From: Aurelia coerulea
Lineage: Eukaryota; Cnidaria; Scyphozoa; Semaeostomeae; Ulmaridae
DNA: 64,000 bases
Direction: 5' to 3'
Assembly (NCBI GenBank): GCA_039566865.1
Contig: CM076944.1
Span: forward strand, 10,810,501 to 10,874,500
The position numbers and the translations under genes were made by a program. Below are positions 45,296 through 56,789 of this stretch, one piece after another (position 1 is the stretch's first letter; every line of letters starts with the position of its first letter). The notes beneath the pieces were generated by a model that ran no database searches, was not told the origin of the DNA, and saw nothing but the letters and a program-made list of their open reading frames with translations.

Positions 45296-45839
45296 GACAG
45301 AGCGGAAACGATGCGCGCACGCGCACTAATGTTGCCTAAATCGAAGGATGGAAGGCAAAAACTCACGCCGTCGAAATTCTGATCGAGCAATGAACATTAC
45401 ATGCTTTCGATCGTAAAATGCTTCGTTGCGGCAGTTTATAGAGGGAAGATATTGATTAAATGGTACACATCTTGTTCAGTTTTCTTTCGTCTTTCTGTTA
45501 AAGGTAAAAACATTTATGTAAGCGAAATATTTCTCTGTCAAAATAGCTCAATGAAATTGCAAGTGACAGCTAGGACTGGCAATTTCTAACGTGTCGCCCC
45601 TATGAAAGTCCCAAACATAAGGCCGTTTCTTAACACATAAGGGATTTTATGCTTTTAATCTAAGAGTTGGGGATGCCTCCACCATATATCAAGAGTTCTC
45701 TTGAATCCAAGGTTGTTCTTGCTCGCAACACTGAAAGAAAGTCGAGGTTTGATTAATTTCGAAAATTTTCAACGTCCTCGAAATTTCACAACAGTGTTGA
45801 TTCACGGCATGGACCTTATTTGGTGGAAATTGCTTGAAA

Positions 45840-46130
45840 TCACTTACCAATGAATGAATTCTTGTTAAAACCAGTTGCAAAATTGGTGTATCCTCCAAAT
45901 ACAAGAGTTTTAGTCACAAATTGACCATTATTTGCGATGAATACCGGCAGTGTTTCAAATAAATCCAGAAAAATGGGCTTCCTCCATGTTTCTAGTCGCT
46001 GGAGATGCTTCAAGTCGTCACTGAAACTCAACTGACGCGTAAAGCACTTGAGAATGATGTGAAAGATATACTCTGAGTATTTAAAAATCAAAGGCATGCC
46101 TTTTCTAGAAAAGAATAAGCTTCTCCACAA
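45840..46130 (-). CDS. short ORF in the left arm, unknown; possible exon
   Basis: A 96-codon frame whose last ~84 codons equal those of the right-arm frame, ending at a GGTAAGTGA splice-donor-like sequence. Compared with the right arm, one extra T in the run near 46107 shifts the upstream frame. No domain recognised. Confidence 0.25.
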   Translation of the reverse strand: MWRSLFFSRKGMPLIFKYSEYIFHIILKCFTRQLSFSDDLKHLQRLETWRKPIFLDLFETLPVFIANNGQFVTKTLVFGGYTNFATGFNKNSFIGK

Positions 46131-46318
46131 CTTCCTCTGGCCAAAACAATCCCAAAAAAGTTATGAGAATTTCGCAAGGAGAACACGCTATTTCTCTGGC
46201 GCGACACTGTATTCGAATTTCGAATCACAGAGGGGCAAATATAAAGTTTCACAAAGGTTTCATCATAATTTTGAAAAATGTTTTTCAAAGAAGCCAAATA
46301 GACAAATATTTTCGAAAT

Positions 46319-47259
46319 GAATCAAGTAAATAGCAGTTGAAATAACAGACAGAAGTCAAGTTGAGAAGGGAAAGAATCTAATCAAAAGTTAGGAAACACA
46401 TAAAAAAATCAAGAAACTTTCTACCAATGATCATTCAAGTTTCCCGAAAAAATAGTGAAAGTCTGCCTGGCTGTACGACCTTTGATATTTTTTCGGCCAA
46501 ACTAATATTTCTTTTGCACTTTAGGCACTATTTTGAACAAAATATTTTTAGCGTAAAATGAATAGCTTTCTCGCAGTTAATTTTTAGTAGGCTTTGGTAC
46601 GTGCCCTTTTGTTGCAGAAACTTGCTTAGACAATCTGAAAAAATATGCCTGAAACACGGGCGGTTATAATTAAAGAATCGAAAGCATTTGACAAATATTA
46701 ATATGATAATCTTTTTCCTTGCCAATACACCTCAGTAACATGATCTTTGGTAACAGTTGTAGTCTTAACCATTTTAAGTTTTATTTCCCTGGGTACCAGA
46801 ACCAAAAGAATTGAGAGGCAAAGAAAAGGAATAAAAATCCGAGCAACGAAGGATAGAGGAGAAAAAAGGGATAAGATCTCTTGACATGCTCTGAACAAAC
46901 AAAAATCAATATTCCTGTTTTAGGAGCAGGATGAAAAGATGTCACAGACAACTTTCTGTCGTGTTTATTTATGATCACCTCACAGGAACGATGCATTGTA
47001 TCAATTGTCCCAGAGCCTATCTCTCTCTTCCTATCTCTCCTTTCCTCCACATATTCCGCCCCGTCGCTCGCCGTTGCTTGTGTCCCGTCACTGAACAATC
47101 TTCAAGCATGCGAGATTTCTATTGCTCATTCCAAAACTGCAGCTGGGTAGATTTCAAATTCTTTTTGAAGAAATTTGATATGTCAGTTTAGCGACCTTTT
47201 TCTCCATTTTTCTGAAAACCGTTCTAAATTCATAGCAGAGTGTAATCAAAAACACAATG
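46319..47259. other. spacer of the inverted duplication
   Basis: AT-rich. A 105-codon minus frame at 46781-47098 overlaps an 86-codon plus frame at 46931-47191; neither has recognisable motifs. If the flanking ORFs were transcribed outward, this region and the MITE would lie between their starts. Confidence 0.35.
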
Positions 47260-47626
47260 CACGTATTTTTTTATAAGAAACTAAAAATATGGGCCAGTAC
47301 TGAGAGCTTCTTAAAATTATCAGATTCTGAGTACTCAGAATTTCTTACGGCTTTCTTTAGAGGCTCCATAACACAATCCATAACTGTTCACTACATGTGC
47401 CCTCGTGAGTATTTCAAAACAAGGCTTTTTAAGCCTTTCTTAATACGAGTAATATGATATAGGAAACAAATGAAAGAAAAGTAAAAATATGTCAAGGATT
47501 ACCCTTATATCAAAATAAATAGTTTCTTAACTTATATTTTCCCAGTACTGGAGTTTCTTAATTTTTTGGCGCTCTGAGAGTTGAGTTTCTTATACTATGG
47601 GCAATTTCTTATGAAAAAAATACGTG
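47260..47626 (+). mobile_element. CACGTATTTT-family MITE, full copy D
   Basis: 367 bp, with TG on the left and TA on the right. The family block order is intact. It lies in the spacer next to the right arm and has no partner in the left arm. Confidence 0.88.
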
Positions 47627-47732
47627 TATGGATGAAAATCAATTTCCCTCCTGATCTTGGATTTCGAAAATATTTGTCATTTGGCTTTTTTGAAAAACAT
47701 TTTTCAAAATTATGATGAAACCTTTGTGAAAC

Positions 47733-48137
47733 TTGATATTTACCCCTCTGTTATTCGAAATTCGAATACAGTGTCGCGCCAGAGAAATAGCGCGTTCTCC
47801 TTGCGAAATTCTCATAACTTTTTTGGGATTGTTTTGGCCAGAGGAAGTTGTGGAGAAGCTTATTCTTTCTAGAAAAGGCATGCCTTTGATTTTTAAATAC
47901 TCAGAGTATATCTTTCACATCATTCTCAAGTGCTTTACGCGTCAGTTGAGTTTCAGTGACGACTTGAAGCATCTCCAGCGACTAGAAACATGGAGGAAGC
48001 CCATTTTTCTGGATTTATTTGAAACACTGCCGGTATTCATCGCAAATAATGGTCAATTTGTGACTAAAAATCTTGTATTTGGAGGATACACCAATTTTGC
48101 AACTGGTTTTAACAAGAATTCATTCATTGGTAAGTGA
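47733..48137 (+). CDS. 134-codon ORF in the right arm, unknown; possible first exon
   Basis: Open from an ATG at 47733 to a TGA overlapping a strong donor, ATTG then GTAAGTG, near 48129. It has hydrophobic residues 25-37, then a charged middle with a DDLKHLQRLETWRKP stretch. No known domain is recognised. The mirror arm preserves most of the frame apart from a 1-base indel and a K/N-to-T type change near the end. Preservation is uninformative if the arms are simply recent copies. Confidence 0.3.
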   Translation: MIFTPLLFEIRIQCRAREIARSPCEILITFLGLFWPEEVVEKLILSRKGMPLIFKYSEYIFHIILKCFTRQLSFSDDLKHLQRLETWRKPIFLDLFETLPVFIANNGQFVTKNLVFGGYTNFATGFNKNSFIGK

Positions 48138-48681
48138 TTTCAAGCAATTTCCACCAAATAAGGTCCATGCCGTGAATCAACACTGTTGTGAAATTTCGAG
48201 GACGTTGAAAATTTTCGAAATTAATCAAACCTCGACTTTCTTTCAGTGTTGCGAGCAAGAACAACCTTGGATTCAAGAGAACTCTTGATATATGGTGGAG
48301 GCATCCCCAACTCTTAGATTAAAAGCATAAAATCCCTTATGTGTTAAGAAACGGCCTTATGTTTGGGACTTTCATAGGGGCGACACGTTAGAAATTGCCA
48401 GTCCTAGCTGTCACTTGCAATTTCATTGAGCTATTTTGACAGAGAAATATTTCGCTTACATAAATGTTTTTACCTTTAACAGAAAGACGAAAGAAAACTG
48501 AACAAGATGTGTACCATTTAATCAATATCTTCCCTCTATAAACTGCCGCAACGAAGCATTTTACGATCGAAAGCATGTAATGTTCATTGCTCGATCAGAA
48601 TTTCGACGGCGTGAGTTTTTGCCTTCCATCCTTCGATTTAGGCAACATTAGTGCGCGTGCGCGCATCGTTTCCGCTCTGTC

Positions 48682-50831
48682 ATAAACAGCAATGACCTGC
48701 CCTTTGTGGCAACAAATAAAACGTTTAAACCCATTGTGGTATTGGCAGTTGTAGCAACAAAAGCAAATATATTAGGTAACTTTCCCATTGTGGAAAGAAA
48801 AGTGAATTACCCATTGTGGTTAAAAACAGTGAATTGCATATATTGTGGCAACAAAAGCTACTACTTCAAAACCATTCAAAACCAACTGAAACAAACAGCA
48901 AATTAAGCGAATCTGGTCATTCAGTATGCTCAATTACTTTTGGAAACATTTGTCAAGTCTCTTTCTTTAGTAATACACAAGATGATACAGCACTCGAACA
49001 TTTTTCACAGATAACAATCATGCAGTTTTCTTATTAGATGGGTACTTGGTATCTATTATTCACAATCCTAACTCAGGGTTTATGCATTTGAGTAGAAAAG
49101 GTAAGAATTCATCTTTTAGTCGAGTATTGTTGCACTTTATAGAACAGTAGTTTTCTTTTTGCTTTGAAAACTGCAAATATTTGGTGCATAAATGTGCCAT
49201 GGAGGATTGTTTCAGAACAAAGGAGATAATTTCCCATTGCATAAAAAATCACAAGGGAGGATTGCAAAAAAAGATAATTGAAAAGATCTTTCAACCATGA
49301 TTCTTTGCACCTGAAAAAATTTTGATTGGCTTCTTGATTAATTTTTCCCCTCCTTTAGCCCAAATTCTTTTGTCAGTATATTTCTGTTATCTACTCAGGT
49401 ACTTAAATCAGCCTTTTCAACCACCATACCACCATGTGCCATCTTTTTATTGGTGGTCATATTTGTGGACTGTAAAATGGTGACAATGAAAAGGCTACAA
49501 GTGGTGTATTCACAAACCATGCTCATTGCAAAGGCCCCTTTAATGTTGCCGTATGACCATGCACATATATATCTCATACACAAAAGCTTAATATCTCATT
49601 TACATTTTGTTGCAGAAATGAAAGGTAACTTATTAATTTGTGACAGCCCATGTAAAGATTAACACAGCATTGGATCACTATCTGCGTATTAACTGTTCAT
49701 ATTCCTGTAACTGTTTGCACAGCATTGGATCAGTATTTGCTTCTTTAACCATTGACACTCGAAGACCAAGGCAGCATAAGATAACTGCTGGATGCACATT
49801 CTTACACAGACCAAAAAGCATTGGATCAGCATTGCTTGTGACCATTCTTCACACCTTGTGATGTGACTTTTTAACTTGGATACAAACTGTTACCAGATGA
49901 ACTTTTGAAGAATTGTTATGGCCAACCGTTGTGTATCATATACCCACAAGACTTGTTTTCATTTGAGGCATCATACAAAACCTGTTATTTGACACAGAAT
50001 TGAAAAGGGAACACTTTGTGTATTGCCATCATGTATCAAGTTGTTTGAATATTATTGAAGAGGCTGATTAATGCAGATGGAAGCAGATAATTGACATTCT
50101 GAGCTAATTACAAAGAAATGATGAAAGCTACTGTATTACTTCTAAAACATCAAAACTATTTTTGCTTCAAAATACCAGTGTTAGTCTTGAAATTTACAAA
50201 CAGCTCTCGTAGTTCTTTAATTGTTTTACCTCAAAAAGCTGCAATTTAACTTGGTTTCAAGCACAGTCATACTCCGAAATATCCACTGTGAGATTTATTT
50301 TTTTGACAATCTGCGGAATGTTATTATGAGTAATACTATGAGCAGCACTTACTTAACTACGTTAACAGCTTTAATATGATCATTATTATATTCTTTTGGG
50401 AGATAGATGACGAAATTGGGGCATGAGAAAACGTGTTTTGAGCAATAGTATTTGGAGAATATCTCATTTTTAGCCAAAAAACATATAGTTCTTGTGATGT
50501 AAACAATATACTTATATATGATAAAGAACTTTTTAAAAGCAGTATGCAACCTATTTTAAGTGGTATTGCAGGGTAAAAATTTGAATTGATAACCATTTTC
50601 TGTGATTTCAAGTATTTTTCGAAGCCAGGTAGCTTGCAAAAGCAGACATTCTCAAAAAGTCACAGCAACTCCAAGACCACGCAATAGTTCAAAGATTGAC
50701 TGGAATGCACAACAAGGAATTTTCAAAATCAGTGACGAAATGAAATTTTCGTGAGTTTAAAAAAATCACTTTTTAGGCCGCTCGGTATATTCGTCATGCA
50801 GCATCGAAATTACGAATTAAAGAAACGTGTA
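48682..50831. other. no gene; scattered short direct repeats
   Basis: CCCATTGTGG recurs at about 48730, 48785 and 48810. ACAGCATTGGATCA recurs near 49666 and 49721, with a shorter version at 49817. These short spaced repeats do not form a regular array, and no CRISPR-like spacing is seen. Confidence 0.45.
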
Positions 50832-51092
50832 TACTCTTTTTTTATAAGAATATTTCAAATTTTGTCCAGCCTCGATATTCTTAAGAAATTTTCGTTTTGA
50901 GCCTGAACATATTCTTAAAGTATTTATGTCAGACATTCTCTGTTAATTACATTACAAAACAGGCAACTGCTGAAAAATGAGACACAAATATGCCAGCTGA
51001 GGCTGGCAATATTCTTATAATATTCTTAAAAATTGGATGATTCTGAGCCTGAATATTCTTATGAACATTATTCTTATAAAAAGAAAAGAGTG
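50832..51092. mobile_element. CACTCTTTT...ATAAGAATA MITE
   Basis: The left end TACTCTTTTTTTATAAGAAT and the complement of the right end CACTCTTTTCTTTTTATAAG, with TA on both sides (50830-50831 and 51093-51094). The inner motif is ATTCTTA, repeated about six times directly and once inverted. It parallels the CACGTA family, where the motif is GTTTCTTA. 261 bp, non-coding. Confidence 0.8.
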
Positions 51093-52064
51093 TACGGAAG
51101 GTGCAAAATTTTATCATAATAAATGGCCAGTGGAGAAGAAAAGTTCTTGCAAAGAAGCCTGTTCTACCTGTATGAGCTTTTTGCACAAAAGGCCAACTGC
51201 ACTGTCACCCAACTGTCACACTGTCACTGCACTGTCAATTTTTAAAATTTATCCACCCCGTATGGAATTTTTACCTAATTTTTTATACCTTTCTGATCAC
51301 TGAAACTGAACAATTTTTGTCTTTCAAGGGATTTCAAACTTTATCTTGAGCTCCTAGAAAAGATGCTGCTCCGTACATATTCGCTTTATCAGAAGTGCTG
51401 AACCCCATTCAGCACATGCTTAAGAAGTAGTTGCCCCTTCATTTTTTGCACCGGCCATGTTACAAAATGAATTTTGCATTGTCCCTTAGCTTGCCTGACG
51501 TAGTAATCTTATCTCAGCCTTATCTTGACTTTATATTGTTTTTCCTTTACGCACTTTTATCTTATTTTCGATGACTTGGCTTTCCTTACATCAGGAAGTT
51601 CCTTGTATGTGTAAGCTTGCAAATTATCCTTGAGACTGGCTAATTATTTGGTACACTAGTAGAACAAGGTAAGTGTTGTTGGGAGGACTGATTTTCAATA
51701 TGTTTATGAAGCCGTTGTTTGCCGATGGTGTGAAAATTATTTGAATGGGCACCGGATATAAAACACAAATGAATCTCCTGTAAAAACGAATAAACTTTTT
51801 ACAATCTCTAATGATTTATTAATGCTAACCTGATGATTTCTTTAATCATAACCATAATACAAATGCTCTAGGCATGTTACAATTGAGTTATGCTCTGGCT
51901 TAAATAGTTTCATAAATATCACGCTTCCTTAATACGAGTAAATCAAATCAAGAAGTTATTTTTGCAAATTCCATTGCCTTAGTACGTCAATACAGCTGCA
52001 GTGGCGACCCAATCTATCCTTTGTAGATCAATCCTGATAGATTGCAATCATATCTCGTGCAAAA
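51093..52064. other. no gene; short ACTGTCA repeats
   Basis: CACTGTCA / AACTGTCA recur five times within 51195-51240. The rest is AT-rich without supported features. Confidence 0.4.
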
Positions 52065-52101
52065 GTGCTTCACTCAAAATATTGTTGCTTGCTCGTCTTA
52101 G

Positions 52102-52236
52102 TGGACAATTACGGTAAGATAGCCGAGAATGTCCCAGAATTCACCAAGCCATTAAATGAAACCAGCCATGATGTTATCGATGTTCTTCAGCGAGCTACAA
52201 CAGAATGCAAAGGATTATACGGAAGTATCCCTGTTA
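52102..52236 (+). pseudogene. candidate exon, 5' part, interrupted by a transposon
   Basis: A pyrimidine-rich tract (TGTTGCTTGCTCGTCTTAG) ends at 52101 as a good splice acceptor. The following frame (VDNYGKIAENVPEF..., then a charged region with DVIDVLQRATTECKG) is open up to the TA at 52235-52236, where the 3.7-kb element starts. If the element and one TA are left out, the same frame continues at 55956 to a splice donor. The protein is unrecognised. Together the halves would make a 265-base exon. This is an inference from frame and splice signals only. Confidence 0.4.
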
Positions 52237-52705
52237 GTCCGGTAGCAGAAGGGGGGGTAGTACCACCAAACGAGGTAATTTGTGAGACCAAGTGATTTTG
52301 GTCAATTTTGGGGCGTAGAATTCGAATATCGATGTTCTTTTTGTGGGGGAGGGGCCGTTTTTGAGATATGGGGGTAAATGCCCCCAAAATTGAAGGAAAA
52401 TGTGTTATTATTAAGACTCTCGATGTACCCCTTTAAAAGTTCATTTTTAGCTTTAGAACATTGATAATGGCCCCATCTAGCTCATAAAAGGTATTTTCGA
52501 GGTTTCGGATCATTCTGGGGTAACCCTGCCCCCAAATGGGGGCAACAAAGCAAGATGATTGAAAATTCACTAAAAGTACCTTACCATACCAATTCAGGGG
52601 TGTAGAACCCGAATTTCGATGTTATTTTGATGGGAGAGGAACAGTTTATGAAATATAGGGGCAAATGCCCCCAAATAGGGGTCAAAGGTCAAACTCTTTT
52701 GGTAA

Positions 52706-53915
52706 CCTTTGGTGCTTGTCATTTCAAATCTTGTAATGATTCTCATAGAAAGATGTTATTTTAACAGGAAAAGGGAGCTTTTCAAATATAGCGGCGACTG
52801 CCTTAAAAATAGGGTAAAGTTTGTTGTTGTCGAACGCCTCACTCAAAGCATAAACATTTTGATCTTCAGCTATGGGAAATGGAATTTGGGATCAGTAAAT
52901 TCATGAATAGCAATAGCTTAATCTATTTTTTCAGGTTGTTACCTTCTTCTAACCCCGAAATGTTACCCCGAATTTGGGGGCAATGAGAGAGATTATCTGT
53001 GTCCACTTCATGGTCGAAGTGCCTCATCCTATGAATTTCCGACAGTAACATTTGCAACAGAGAGCCTTGTTTGGTCCTACTGTGTTTACGGTTCAAACTT
53101 CATACCTACCTATGGTTCCTTTCAATCAAGGGAAACATTGGATGGTGCCCTCAGCCATGATCCTATAAAGAGGCTCAGTTGCAACATGTTGAATGGATCG
53201 TTAATAGACCAGTTCAGTAATAAACAAATTCTGTAATTACCGCAAGTTCATGTTACTCTATTTTTTACATTTATGGCCAATTTCCAGTTCCCTTGGACTT
53301 CGAATTCGCATCCAAATCCACACTTCAAAGACATTAGGACGATGGCTTACCATTAAATCATCCAATGAAATTACGCGAATCTATTCATGATGCTCTCTTG
53401 TAAAGGATAACAATGGTGGTGTGCCCGTTTGCATTTTCGGCTGCATTATTGTGATTTGCATCTTTCATTGAGACATTTCCGTTTGGAATCCTTCCTTACA
53501 TGTCAAATTCGGATGCAATTACCTGCCGATCGGTGAGCAAAAGATTCGGATGCAAATCCTAAATCCAAAGGAACTAGCAATGGGCTAACAAATCAGAACT
53601 TAAGATATTGTCACTATTCTCGACCATCTCTTCCATTGCTGGCATTAATCAGCAACTCTGCTATCCTTTCCTGGACTTAGGTGCAGCCTAATGTTTAGAT
53701 GGGCTTATTTCATGGATAGTGCCCAATATGATGGCTTCGTTGCTTTAATAGTGCTTGAATCGCGCCTGAAGTGAAATAACTTTTGCCTGATTAGAGGGGC
53801 TATGCAGCACACCCCAGCCACCCGACTCTTATGCCAATGCCAATGTATCTGTTCTGAATACACTTCCTCTGTCCAATTTTATCATTATATCTGGTAATCA
53901 GCCTGATTGGCCTGG
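52706..53915. other. left core of the long-TIR element, no gene
   Basis: AT-rich. Short frames only. A CCCCGAA/GGGGGCAA patch at 52955-52985 resembles the arms. Confidence 0.4.
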
Positions 53916-53919
53916 ATAA

Positions 53920-54300
53920 CCTTCGGGTTCATTCGGGTCCAACAGTCTGAATTCGGGTCCAACAGTCTGATGTCTATTGGGCCACAGATTTGGAATGGCC
54001 TACCAAACGAGCTGAAAGCAGCAGAAAACTTGAAAACTTTTAAAAATCTGATAAAACGATGGGACGGACCCTCCTGTAAATGTAGTGCTTGTCAATGCCT
54101 GCCTAGTGTTACAAATTAGTGCCTGTTAGTGCAATTTAATTTTATGATTTATAAAACAAAAACAAATTTAATTTACTTCCTATAGTTATATTCGATTTTG
54201 ATTAGTTAACTTTGTATATATGTATATATGTGTATATATTGTTAGCTATAGTAGTTAATCGAATCAAAATAAATTTACAAACAAACAAAACTTGCGATCA
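53920..54300 (+). pseudogene. 5'-truncated LINE tail
   Basis: The frame ending at 54119 gives the C-terminal end of a CR1-type LINE polyprotein. It has SIGPQIWNGLPNELK, an NLKTFKNLIK helix, and a short Cys cluster (CKCSACQC) before the stop. An AT-rich 3' UTR with TATATATGTATATATGTG runs to a CAAACAAACAAAAC tail near 54290. A 20-base word (AATTCGGGTCCAACAGTCTG-like) is duplicated in tandem at the 5' edge. No RT motifs remain. Confidence 0.72.
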
Positions 54301-54587
54301 GGATTTGATGCATTTCACCACATTTTGTAACAAAATTTGCTGTCTGGTATGGTGGAAGGAGAGACAAGTCAATGCCATTTTCATATTCTTTCAATCTCCT
54401 AAATATATTTTTCATCACTTTGTTTGATGAATACTGCTGCTTTCTTTCAAACTTCTACCTAAAAGAAGTGCCAATCCATCCAGCTCTGGTCAGATATTAT
54501 ATCTTGCTTGACTGTTCCCTAAACAGCGAACAAGAAATGTAGCTTTCATATGTATCCACCAAAACTGTTTTCCTTTACGAAGAATAC

Positions 54588-54770
54588 CGTAAAAGCTCTT
54601 GCAAAGAATACACGGGAGGCTGGTGTAATTTTGGAAACCCGAGAGGGGGCTCGTTAGAGAAGGGAGGGTTATGCACCTTGTCAAGGATATAAACAATAGC
54701 TTTTTAGTTCCTATGCCCCATATTCTGTGGAGTCAACAGACAATTTCACGAGTCAAATGCTTTTCGTCGT
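54588..54770. mobile_element. CCGTAAAA MITE fragment, copy 3
   Basis: Begins CCGTAAAAGCTCTTGCAAAG, then has GAGAGGGGGCTCGTTAGAGA, GGATATAAACAATAG and TATTCTGTGGAGTCAACA, in the same order as 31125-31400. The right half is absent. Confidence 0.65.
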
Positions 54771-55955
54771 GGAGGAAAGCTTCTGTGGCATTTGTTTTTT
54801 CGTGATCATGCTCAATTTCTTTCACACGTCAATCGATGTTCCATTCTTGGCCTTTATACAGGACATATCTCATGCCATAAAAGTGAGCGTCCAATGAGTT
54901 AATGACTGGTTTCAAGCCATACATGTTTCATCGGCCTTGAAATTATTTCTTTCCTTCCATTATTTCTAAAAATTTGTTAATGTCAGCAGGAATACGAATA
55001 TCGGGAGTTCATATGCCAAATTTATCTTCGTCACAAGAAATACTGTTCTATAAATGTGTCTGGCGTTCTCATGATACCGTTGATGTTAGCAGCCATATCC
55101 AAAATATAAGATGTTCTTCGCGCTCTTGAGCAGTGAAGTCCCGGCTGCATTTAAGATTTGTCTCCCTGTTTTCCTCCTCCCGTTTTTCGACCAAAGTGGC
55201 AAGTTCATCAATGGTGTGAGGGTAAAATGCAAAATATTTCTACCGGAAGAGATATTGCTGCATAACATCGAAACTCAGATTCTACACCCAAGAATAACTG
55301 GAAATTGATAAGATCATGTGTTGTTAGTGAAATAGCAATCGACTTCCTTGGTTGCTCCCATTTAGGACAGCATTGCCTCGGAGAGGAATATGATGACTTT
55401 AAACCTAAACAGCGCTATGGACCAGCATTTTAGTACGAATATGATAGTAAGATTTGTGATTTAATTAGGGTGACAAACATCAAACTTTACCAAAAGATTT
55501 TGACCTTTGACCCCTGTTTGGGGCATTTGCCCCTATATTTCAAAAACAGTTACTCTCCCATCAAAATAACATCGAAATTCGGGTTCTACACCCCTGAATT
55601 GGTATGGTAAGGTACTTCTAGTGAATTTTGAATCATCTTGCTTTGTTGCCCCCATTTGGGGGCAGGGTTACCCCAGAATGATCCGAAACCTCGAAAGTAC
55701 CTTTTATGAGCTAGATGGGGCCATTAACAATGTTCTACAGCTAAAAATGAACTTTTAAAGGATACATCGAGAGTCTTAACAATAACACATTTTCCTTCAA
55801 TTTTGGGGGCATTTACCCCCATATCTCAAAAACGGCCCCTCCCCCACAAAAAGAACATCGATATTCGAATTCTACGCCCCAAAATTGACCAAAATCACTT
55901 GGTCTCACAAATTACCTCGTTTGGTGGTACTACCCCCCCTTCTGCTACCGGACTA

Positions 55956-56085
55956 TGTGGGCCATATTTTCTATGACCATGAGCTCTCTTGCTCTGCCTT
56001 TGAAAACATTTTTAAATTGGGCAAGCAGCTTCGACTTTAATAATGCTATGAACAGCTTGAGCTTAGTCACTTTTATATCTGTCAG
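55956..56085 (+). pseudogene. candidate exon, 3' part
   Basis: Read in the frame that continues from 52236, this stretch is open for 43 codons and its first stop coincides with a splice donor (GTCAG then GTAACT after 56085). The encoded part starts MWAIFSM and is rich in hydrophobic and Ser residues. It has no similarity that I recognise. Confidence 0.35.
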
Positions 56086-56099
56086 GTAACTACCAGTCA

Positions 56100-56337
56100 C
56101 CTGTGTTTATTTGTGTTTATCAGTAGAGATTGTTTGCGCGTAATTATAATAGAAATTGTATTTAATTTTATGTAGGTTTAATTTAGTTGCTCGTCTTTAT
56201 GTCAAAGCCATGGGGTAGTCATGGTATTTTGCTTCCCATGGTATCTCGTCCTGGTAGTGTAGTAAAGTAGTTCGTAAGTGTTGTTATAAGTAATCCCGTT
56301 TTTGTAATTTTTATGCTGAATATTAAAAAAAAAGAAA
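56100..56337 (+). mobile_element. short retroposed element with A-rich tail and 12-bp target duplication
   Basis: AACTACCAGTCA occurs exactly at 56088-56099 and 56338-56349. Between them are 238 bp ending in ATTAAAAAAAAAGAAA. An A-rich 3' end and a 12-bp duplication are the signature of LINE-type retroposition. The body (with a CCATGGGGTAGTCATGG / CCCATGG hairpin) is probably a truncated LINE 3' UTR. No pol III boxes were seen. Confidence 0.8.
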
Positions 56338-56349
56338 AACTACCAGTCA

Positions 56350-56785
56350 AATAAAAGGGGTAAGTCGTTTGAAGGTAAGATAGAAGAAACAAAACAACTA
56401 CATCATAAAATCAAGAATAACTGATGCTGATGAAGTATAAATATATAGCTTAATTGCCACATGTCTGATCATAGGATTATTATGTTTTGACTTGGATTAA
56501 AAAAATCATCATGACCTCGTTGATAAATAATTGATAATCATAAGATTTTTCAATTTGCCTTTTTCGTAAAGGGATTTGATTGATCTGTGTAGAAGAAGCT
56601 GTCTCTTCATAATTTAATTTCATAATCATATTCATGATCGGCGCCCATTTGCATTAATTTCACACCACTCGAAAATCAGCTGCTTCCAAAGCTCTAAGAT
56701 GCTGAAGTAATAACTATATCATAACTCCCATAAGCCATGATAGAGCAAACTTATTCGTTGGTATGATATTTTGAATATGATTTGT
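56350..56785. other. no gene or repeat recognised
   Basis: AT-rich sequence before the minisatellite. Confidence 0.4.
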
Positions 56786-56789
56786 GTTT

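Larger units (their letters stand above)
45296..48681. repeat. 3.4-kb inverted duplication with ~1.02-kb arms
   Basis: The left arm (45296-46318) and right arm (about 47661-48681) are near-identical reverse complements from GACAGAGCGGAAACG inward to AAATATTTTCGAAAT. The outer end is CpG-rich (GATGCGCGCACGCGC). A 1.34-kb spacer separates the arms and contains a CACGTA-family MITE (47260-47626). I found no target duplication outside the ends. It could be a long-TIR transposon or a segmental inverted duplication of a host promoter/exon region. Confidence 0.9.
52237..55953. mobile_element. 3.7-kb long-TIR element, TA target duplication
   Basis: The ends GTCCGGTAGCAGAAGGGGGG are inverted copies, with TA at 52235-52236 and 55954-55955. 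The arms are ~460 bp each (52237-52700 and 55490-55953), very alike, with repeated GGGGGCA words: GGGGGTAAATGCCCCC and TGGGGGCAACAAAGCAAGAT. The 2.8-kb centre holds a LINE tail (53920-54300) and a CCGTAAAA-MITE fragment (54588-54770) but no transposase that I recognise. The G-rich word TTACCCCGAATTTGGGGGCA near 52965 repeats arm-like sequence inside. Confidence 0.88.

Noticed and set aside
46781..47191. Opposing 105- and 86-codon frames in the spacer
   Set aside because: They overlap antisense to each other and neither has motifs or splice signals.
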